This document shows positions 50,680 through 57,109 of a stretch of DNA of 57,109 bases, piece after piece; within the stretch, counting starts at the first letter, position 1, and the number at the start of each line of letters is the position of its first letter. The stretch is taken from positions 1-57,109 of the forward strand of contig JARIEX010000003.1 in the NCBI GenBank assembly GCA_031127095.1, given 5' to 3'. Source of the DNA: Gemmatimonadota bacterium (lineage in GTDB: Bacteria > Gemmatimonadota > Gemmatimonadetes > Gemmatimonadales > Gemmatimonadaceae). The notes below the pieces were generated by a model, which saw only the letters and a program-made list of their open reading frames with translations, did not search any database and was not told where the DNA came from. A program made the translations under genes and the position numbers.

Positions 50680-52059
50680 ATGTCGATCAGTCAGACGATC
50701 TTCCGGCAGTATGATGTCCGCGGCATCGTCGGTCACGACCTCACGGAGGAAGTGGCCTACGGCATCGGGCGTGGGTATGCGGCATACCTCGACAGCCATG
50801 GCATCACCGGTGCCGTGGCTGTCGGGCGTGACAATCGCCCCAGCGGAGACGGGCTGCGTGATGCGCTCGTCCGCGGGCTGACCGAGTGTGGCGTCGATGT
50901 GATCGACATCGGCGTCGTGCCGACCCCGCTGTTGTACTGGGCGTTGCATCACGAGCCCGTGGTTGGCGGCATTCAGATTACCGGATCGCACAATCCTGCG
51001 GAGTACAACGGGTTCAAGATGTGCGTGGGCACCGGGTCGCTGCACGGTGAAGAGATTCAGGTGCTGTACCGCTTGATTACGGGGGGTGTCTTCCCCACGG
51101 GCGCGGGCACCGTGCGGTCCGTGCCGGTCATCGACCGGTATGTGAGTGATATCGCGACGCGGGTGGGGCGCATCGCGCGTCCGGACGGCTCGCCGCTCAA
51201 AGTGGTGTATGACTGTGGGAACGGGGCCGGGGCGCTGGTGGCGCCGCAGCTGTTTCATGCGCTCGGGATCGATGGCGTCGGGCTATTCACCGAGAGTGAC
51301 GGGACGTTTCCCAACCATCATCCGGATCCAACGGTCCCGGAGAACCTCGCCGACTGTATCGCCGCAGTGCAGGCGAGTGGTGCCGAGATCGGCGTGGCCT
51401 TCGACGGTGATGCGGACCGGATCGGCGTGGTCGATGGCCATGGGCGGATCATCTGGGGTGATCACATCCTCATCCTCTATGCCCGAGACGTGCTGGCGCG
51501 CACCGGACCCGGGCAGCCCATCATTTTTGACGTGAAGTGCTCGCAGGCGTTGTCCCATGGCATTGCCCAGGCCGGTGGAGTGCCGGTCATGTGGAAGACG
51601 GGGCACTCCCTCATCAAGGACAAGATGAAGGAGACCGGTGCACCGATCGCTGGCGAAATGTCGGGACACATGTTCTTCACCGAGAGTTTCTACGGTCACG
51701 ACGACGCGCTGTATGCGGCCGCCAGGCTGCTGCGCATCATCGCGGACGCGGGCCAGCCGATCGACGCGCTCCTGTCGGATGTGCCCCACTATGTGTCGAC
51801 GCCGGAGTTGCGCATCGATACCGATGAGGCGTCCAAGTTCGCGATCGTGGCGCGTGCGGCGGCCCATTTCGCGGCGACGCACGACATCATCGATGTGGAC
51901 GGGGTCCGCGTCCTGTTCGGCGACGGCTGGGGATTGCTGCGCGCCTCGAACACGCAGCCGGTCATCGTGGCTCGCTTTGAGGCGAGCAGTGCCGAGCGAT
52001 TGGCCGAGATCCGAGGCGTCATGGAATCGTGGTTGCACACGCAGGGCGTCTCGCTCTGA
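50680..52059 (+). CDS. phosphomannomutase/phosphoglucomutase
   Basis: FRQYDVRGIVGHDLTEE; GGIQITGSHNPAEYNGFKM; VAFDGDADRIGVVDGHG; GEMSGHMFFTESFYGHDDALYAA. Confidence 0.95.
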   Translation: MSISQTIFRQYDVRGIVGHDLTEEVAYGIGRGYAAYLDSHGITGAVAVGRDNRPSGDGLRDALVRGLTECGVDVIDIGVVPTPLLYWALHHEPVVGGIQITGSHNPAEYNGFKMCVGTGSLHGEEIQVLYRLITGGVFPTGAGTVRSVPVIDRYVSDIATRVGRIARPDGSPLKVVYDCGNGAGALVAPQLFHALGIDGVGLFTESDGTFPNHHPDPTVPENLADCIAAVQASGAEIGVAFDGDADRIGVVDGHGRIIWGDHILILYARDVLARTGPGQPIIFDVKCSQALSHGIAQAGGVPVMWKTGHSLIKDKMKETGAPIAGEMSGHMFFTESFYGHDDALYAAARLLRIIADAGQPIDALLSDVPHYVSTPELRIDTDEASKFAIVARAAAHFAATHDIIDVDGVRVLFGDGWGLLRASNTQPVIVARFEASSAERLAEIRGVMESWLHTQGVSL

Positions 52060-52080
52060 GCGCGGACACGGGTCGCTGAC

Positions 52081-54663
52081 GTGCGCACTCGCGGCTGGCT
52101 GATCATCGGTCTGGCGCTCGCGGCCGCGTTGCTGCTTATCGGGCGCGCGGGTACCGCGCTGGTCGTCGATCATGCATGGTTTGCCGCGATGGGCGTCCCC
52201 GTCCTCTTCTGGGAGCAGGTCGTCGATACCCTGATGCTGCAGGGCGGCGCGTGGGTGGTGGGTTCGGGGTTCGCGGTCGTCAACCTGCACGCCGTCCGCC
52301 GCACGATTGTCGCCGTCACCGTGCCGTCGCGTGTGGCGAATCTGCAGGTCACGGCGATGATCTCCGGCCAGCGCCTGTTGGCCGTCACCCTGGTGCTTGG
52401 GACGCTCGTCGGCGCGGCGCTCGCGGTGCCGTTGTCGAATTGGGCGGATGTCGCGGTCGTCCGGCATGGTCTGGCGTTCCGCGAGATCGAGGGCATCTTC
52501 GGCCGGGATCTTGGCTTCTACGTCTACTGGTTGCCCCTCGAGGAAACGCTTTACCTCTGGGCGTTAGTCAGCGTCGTCGCCATCACGGCGCTCGTGGTGG
52601 TGTTGTACGCCCTCACACGCAGCCTGCGCATGGAGGGACGACGCGTGGCGGCCTCCACGCATGTCCGTCGACACCTGAGCGTGCTCGGTGCGCTCGTGCT
52701 GCTGCTGCTGGCGTGGAGCTACCGACTGGACGGCTTCGACCTGTTACGGCAGGGGAGTGGTGCCGACGGCACGTTCCTGATGGTCGATCATCGCGTCACG
52801 CTCCAACTCGATACGTTCCTGTCGTTCGGGAGCGCGATCGCCGCGCTGGTCGTCCTACGGTCGGGATGGGTGGGGCAGCTCCGGACAGCGTTTCTCACGC
52901 TCACCGTGATCCTGGTGTCAGCGATCGGGCTGCGGCAGGGCCTGCCCGCGGTAATCGCCCGTACCAGCCTGCTGGGTGATCCGTCGCGGCGCGACGTCGA
53001 CTACCTCGCCACCCGCGCCCTCTTCAGCCGGCGGGCGTTCGACGTGGACGGGATTCGACCACGGTCCAGCGGCCGCCCTGCACGTGCACCGCAGCGCCTC
53101 AGCGCCGCGGAGCTGCCAACGCGCGTGAGCCTGTGGGATGCGTCGGCGCTGACGGCTGCCCTGGCTCCCACATGGGGGGCAACGACGGGTGCCCCGCTCC
53201 CGGATGGGCAGCGCGAGGCCGCACGATCCGAGAACGCCGGCGGCAGTGCAGGGACGTGGTCGAGCGTCGACGCGGTGTCCGTTGGTTGGTCGGTGATGCG
53301 CGAGCAGCTCACGGCCGTCGTCGCGCGTCGATCGGGCGCGGGGCGTGACGGGTGGGTTGTGTCGGCCGTGGAGGTCACCCGCCCGACCGTGCGCGACAGC
53401 CTCATCGAGTTCGCGCCCGCCGGCGATGCGCCGGCCGGCGACGAGGCCATGGTTGGCCCCAATCTGCTGGGGACGCGCCTGATCACGGACCGACGTTCCC
53501 AGCCCATCCCCGGCGTGTCACTCGACTCATGGCGTGCGCGGGCCGCGCATGCGTGGGCGCTGCGGGACGTGTCGCTCCTGCGGGCCGGGGCGGGGACCGC
53601 AGCGCCGATGCTCATCAGTCATCGCGACGTGCGCGAGCGTGTGGCGCGGCTCGCACCGATCTTTGTGCAGGGCACCGACGTACTCCCGCTTGTCCATGGC
53701 GGGAGGCTGTATTGGACGCTGCAGCTGTACAGCGCGTCGGACCGATACCCCCTGAGTCAGCGATGGCAGGTCGCGGGCGGCATCTTCAGCTATTTCCGGT
53801 TGGCGGCAACGGCGGTCGTTGAATCCGCCACGGGCCGTGTCGCCCTGGTGCTTGCGACCAGACCGGACGCGCCCACGCGAACCTGGCGGGCCGTAGCGCC
53901 ATCGCTGTTCTCGGCGGCCGATGATTTGCCGCCCGGGGTGCTCTCGCAGTTGCCTGTGCCGAGCGAGGGGGCGATCGCCCAGATCAAGACGTTCGCGCGG
54001 TATGGCTCACGCGTCGCGGGGGCCGTCACCCGCCAGCTACCGGACAGCGCGCTGGTGGGCGGGACACCGGCCCCCCACGCGATCATCGACGGCGCGGACG
54101 GCCAGGTTGGCTGGAGTCTGCCGCTGCTCGACGCGGGGGACCAGATCGACGGGATCATGACCGCGACGGGCGGACCGTCGCGCCAGACGTGGTGGGATTC
54201 CACCACCGCGCCGCGACTCCGGTGGCGGACCGTGACCGACCGGTTGCGAACCGCGCTCGACAGCGCGCAGTCCGGGACGCAGGTGGATACGGGGACTGGG
54301 CCGCGATCCGGTACCCGACTGCGCGCGGGGCGAGTGTCCGCGATGATGACGACACGTGGGCCACTCTTGATCCAGTCTCTGCGCCCGGCTCGTGGTCAGG
54401 GCGGCATCATGATGGGTCACGTTGCCGCGTCGGACGGGACACGCATCGCTGTGGGAGGAACGCTCGCCGACGCGCTGCGTCAGATGGGAGATATTCCCAT
54501 TGCGCCGGTGTCGCCGCGGGGAGCCGCGGGGAGCCGGCCGGACGCATTGTCTGCGCGACAATGGTACCGCACCATGCGCGAGGCGCTGACGCGGGGGGAC
54601 TGGATGAAATTCGGCGCAGCGTTTGACAGTCTGGGCCGCGTATTGGAACGACCGCCGCAATGA
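52081..54663 (+). CDS. divergent UPF0182-like membrane protein
   Basis: GTG start, about seven TM helices in the N-terminal half; DHAWFAAMGVPVLFWEQV, IFGRDLGFYVYWLPLEETLY, later DVLPLVHGGRLYWTLQLYSASDRYPLS. Confidence 0.75.
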   Translation: MRTRGWLIIGLALAAALLLIGRAGTALVVDHAWFAAMGVPVLFWEQVVDTLMLQGGAWVVGSGFAVVNLHAVRRTIVAVTVPSRVANLQVTAMISGQRLLAVTLVLGTLVGAALAVPLSNWADVAVVRHGLAFREIEGIFGRDLGFYVYWLPLEETLYLWALVSVVAITALVVVLYALTRSLRMEGRRVAASTHVRRHLSVLGALVLLLLAWSYRLDGFDLLRQGSGADGTFLMVDHRVTLQLDTFLSFGSAIAALVVLRSGWVGQLRTAFLTLTVILVSAIGLRQGLPAVIARTSLLGDPSRRDVDYLATRALFSRRAFDVDGIRPRSSGRPARAPQRLSAAELPTRVSLWDASALTAALAPTWGATTGAPLPDGQREAARSENAGGSAGTWSSVDAVSVGWSVMREQLTAVVARRSGAGRDGWVVSAVEVTRPTVRDSLIEFAPAGDAPAGDEAMVGPNLLGTRLITDRRSQPIPGVSLDSWRARAAHAWALRDVSLLRAGAGTAAPMLISHRDVRERVARLAPIFVQGTDVLPLVHGGRLYWTLQLYSASDRYPLSQRWQVAGGIFSYFRLAATAVVESATGRVALVLATRPDAPTRTWRAVAPSLFSAADDLPPGVLSQLPVPSEGAIAQIKTFARYGSRVAGAVTRQLPDSALVGGTPAPHAIIDGADGQVGWSLPLLDAGDQIDGIMTATGGPSRQTWWDSTTAPRLRWRTVTDRLRTALDSAQSGTQVDTGTGPRSGTRLRAGRVSAMMTTRGPLLIQSLRPARGQGGIMMGHVAASDGTRIAVGGTLADALRQMGDIPIAPVSPRGAAGSRPDALSARQWYRTMREALTRGDWMKFGAAFDSLGRVLERPPQ

Positions 54664-54673
54664 ACGCGGCCGT

Positions 54674-54703
54674 GCCCGACATCGCCGGTTCACGATGTCA
54701 GGC
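54674..54703 (+). terminator. hairpin after UPF0182-like gene
   Basis: gcccgacatcg ccggttca cgatgtcaggc. Confidence 0.45.
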
Positions 54704-54797
54704 ACGTACGGGCGCGCTTCGCGCGACAGGCGGGTTGCTGTCGACGGGCACGACCACCTAGCATTGAACCAGTGACATTCCTCGATTCGGAGAACGC

Positions 54798-55943
54798 GTG
54801 AACCTACACGAGTATCAGGCGAAAGAACTGTTGCGGGCGGCCGGTGTGCCGATCCCGCCCGGCGAAATCGCGACGACGCCGGAACAGGCGGAAGCCATCG
54901 CGCAGCGCTACGGCGTGGCGGTGATGGTGAAGGCGCAGGTGCATGCCGGTGGCCGCGGCAAGGCCGGTGGCGTGAAGTTCTGCCCGACCCCGGAGGCGGC
55001 CAAGGAGAAGGCGACCGCCATCCTCGGCATGACGATCAAGGATCTCACGGTCGAGAAGGTGCTCGTCACGGTCGCGGCCGACATCGGGTCGGAAGCGTAT
55101 GTCGGGATCATCGTCGATCGCGCGACCAAGAAGCCGGTGTTCATGGTGAGCGCGGCCGGCGGCATCGACATCGAAGAAGTCGCGGCCACCACGCCGGAGT
55201 TGATCCTGTATCACCCGGTCGACACGCGCTACGGCCTGCTGTCGTTCGAAGCGATGCGCATGGGCTTCTTCCTGTACAAGGACGTCAAGCTGGCGCGTCA
55301 GGCGGCGAAGATCATGCAGCAGCTCTACACGGCGTTCATGAATGCCGGCTGCTCGCTCGCCGAGATCAACCCGCTCGTGCTCACGCCGACGGGCGAACTG
55401 ATCGCGGTCGACGGCAAGATGGTCATCGACGACAACGAACTCGATCGCCGCCCCGAGATCGCCGCCCTGCGCGATGAGTCGTCGGAAGCGCCGAGCGAAG
55501 TCGACGCGCGCAATTCGAACCTCACGTTCATCAAGCTCGACGGCAACGTGGGCTGTGTCGTGAACGGCGCCGGCCTCGCGATGGCGACGATGGATCTCGT
55601 GAAGCACTACGGCGGCGATCCGGCCAACTTCCTCGACATCGGTGGTTCGTCGAACCCGGAGAAGGTGGTGAATGCGCTGCGCATCATCACGTCCGATCCG
55701 AACGTGAAGTGCATTCTGTTCAACATCTTCGGCGGCATCACGCGCACCGACGACGTGGCCAATGGCATCGTCACGGCGACCAAGGCGAATCCGCTCAAGG
55801 TGCCCATCGTTATCCGTCTCACTGGCACCAACGAGGAGATCGCCGTGAAGATTCTGCAGGACAACGGCTTCTCGGCGTCGAACGACATGGATGCGGCCGT
55901 GCAGCGTGCGGTCGAACTCGCGACGAAGGGAGGTGCCGCGTGA
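54798..55943 (+). CDS. sucC: succinyl-CoA ligase (ADP-forming) subunit beta
   Basis: [53 protein letters not shown]. Confidence 0.98.
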   Translation: MNLHEYQAKELLRAAGVPIPPGEIATTPEQAEAIAQRYGVAVMVKAQVHAGGRGKAGGVKFCPTPEAAKEKATAILGMTIKDLTVEKVLVTVAADIGSEAYVGIIVDRATKKPVFMVSAAGGIDIEEVAATTPELILYHPVDTRYGLLSFEAMRMGFFLYKDVKLARQAAKIMQQLYTAFMNAGCSLAEINPLVLTPTGELIAVDGKMVIDDNELDRRPEIAALRDESSEAPSEVDARNSNLTFIKLDGNVGCVVNGAGLAMATMDLVKHYGGDPANFLDIGGSSNPEKVVNALRIITSDPNVKCILFNIFGGITRTDDVANGIVTATKANPLKVPIVIRLTGTNEEIAVKILQDNGFSASNDMDAAVQRAVELATKGGAA

Positions 55944-56812
55944 GCATCTTCATCGACAACGAAACGAAGCTGATCGTGCAGGGCATCACGGGCCGCGACG
56001 GCTCGTTCCATGCCAAGCAGATGATCGAGTACGGCACGAAGGTCGTGGCCGGCGTGACGCCGGGTAAGGGCGGCCAGACGTTCGAAGGCACGGTGCCCAT
56101 TTTCGATACCGTGTACGACGCGGTGCAGGCCACGGGTGCCAACACGTCCGTCATCTATGTGCCGCCGATGTTCGCGGCCGATGCGATGATGGAAGCGGCG
56201 GCAGCGGGCGTGAAGCTCATCGTGTGCATCACCGAAGGCGTGCCCGTGCTGGACATGACCAAGGTGTATCCGTACGTGAAGGAACATGGCGCGCGTTTGA
56301 TCGGACCGAACTGCCCGGGGCTCATCACGCCCGGCCAGTCCAAGGTCGGCATCATTCCGGGCCGGATCTGCATGCCCGGCAACGTCGGCGTCGTCAGCCG
56401 CTCCGGCACGCTGACCTATGAAATCGTGAACCAGCTCACGAAGGCCGGGATCGGCCAGAGCTCGTGCGTCGGCATCGGTGGCGATCCGATCAACGGCACG
56501 AACTTCATCGATTGTCTCGCGGCATTCGAGGCGGATCCGCAGACGAAGGCCATCGCGATGATGGGCGAAATCGGTGGAACCGACGAGCAGGAAGCCGCCG
56601 CGTTCATCAAGGCGCACATGAAGAAGCCGGTCGTCGGCTTCATCGCCGGGCAGACCGCGCCGCCGGGCCGCCGTATGGGCCACGCCGGTGCGATCATCTC
56701 CGGTTCGGAAGGAACAGCCGCGGAAAAGATCGAGTCGTTCCTCGCGGCCGGCATGGGCGTCGCCCAGCGTCCGGTCGACTTCGTCGATCTGATCCGGGCT
56801 CGCCTCGGATAA
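55940..56812 (+). CDS. sucD: succinyl-CoA ligase subunit alpha
   Basis: [72 protein letters not shown] start. Confidence 0.98.
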   Translation: MSIFIDNETKLIVQGITGRDGSFHAKQMIEYGTKVVAGVTPGKGGQTFEGTVPIFDTVYDAVQATGANTSVIYVPPMFAADAMMEAAAAGVKLIVCITEGVPVLDMTKVYPYVKEHGARLIGPNCPGLITPGQSKVGIIPGRICMPGNVGVVSRSGTLTYEIVNQLTKAGIGQSSCVGIGGDPINGTNFIDCLAAFEADPQTKAIAMMGEIGGTDEQEAAAFIKAHMKKPVVGFIAGQTAPPGRRMGHAGAIISGSEGTAAEKIESFLAAGMGVAQRPVDFVDLIRARLG

Positions 56813-56836
56813 TCGCGACGACGCGAGGCAGGGGAG

Positions 56837-56874
56837 CGGGGCCGGACACGATTGCGTGGCCGGCCCCGTTTTCT
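56837..56874 (+). terminator. rho-independent terminator after sucD
   Basis: cggggccgg ... ccggccccg followed by ttttctt. Confidence 0.8.
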
Positions 56875-56921
56875 TGCGCCGGCCCCTGCGATCCCGGGCA
56901 CCGCGTGGGCAGATTCAGCGC

Positions 56922-57109
56922 ATGCCCACCCCACCGCAACGACTGCGCGACGTGTTGATCGCATCCCGCGTGCTTCTGCCGCTGGACGCGGGCACCGTGG
57001 CGGACGCCGCCGCGGCGCTCTGCCGGTGTCTGGACGACAGCGGGGCGCTGTCGAATGCGGACCTGCTCCGCGAACGCATTGAGGAGGCCCGGCCCGAGGA
57101 CATCGTCGG
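56922..57109 (+). CDS. truncated ORF, possible PTS EIIA-like (Ntr/fructose type) domain protein
   Basis: MPTPPQRLRDVLIASRVLLPLDAGTVADAAAALCRCLDDSGALSNADLLRERIEEARPEDIV; runs off window end. Confidence 0.5.
   Translation, partial: MPTPPQRLRDVLIASRVLLPLDAGTVADAAAALCRCLDDSGALSNADLLRERIEEARPEDIV

Overview
This 57.1 kb GC-rich bacterial window is packed with chromosomal housekeeping genes. Gene content and style suggest Gemmatimonadota, but that is inference and was not tested. Almost all genes lie on the + strand; only a GDPD-family phosphodiesterase and dcd are on the - strand. In order, the main blocks are: acyl-CoA dehydrogenase; RNase E/G, rplU and rpmA; an ECF sigma / zinc anti-sigma / Spy-CpxP-like cassette; tRNA-Leu(CAA) and tRNA-Asn(GTT); pepA and a TonB-plug outer-membrane protein; yicC, gmk, rpoZ, coaBC, family-4 UDG, dnaB, radA, ispD, tsaC, a YwlE-like phosphatase, aroE and comF; gap, pgk, tpiA, secG, carA; an HU-like protein and moaD/moaE/moaA; mdh and sdhCAB; a diheme cytochrome c with a Tat-exported DsrE-like protein; dcd; a complete 14-gene nuoA-N operon; phosphomannomutase; a UPF0182-like membrane protein; sucCD; and a truncated EIIA-like ORF. 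I saw no CRISPR array, transposase, prophage or obvious defence island. I found no convincing entirely new system. The best leads are a YwlE-type (CTGNTCRS) candidate protein-arginine phosphatase next to tsaC, the TsdA-like cytochrome / Tat-DsrE pair, the ECF / anti-sigma / Spy-like cassette, a short NuoG that keeps the N7 cysteine motif, a divergent UPF0182 protein, and a ~470 bp leader upstream of RNase E/G.
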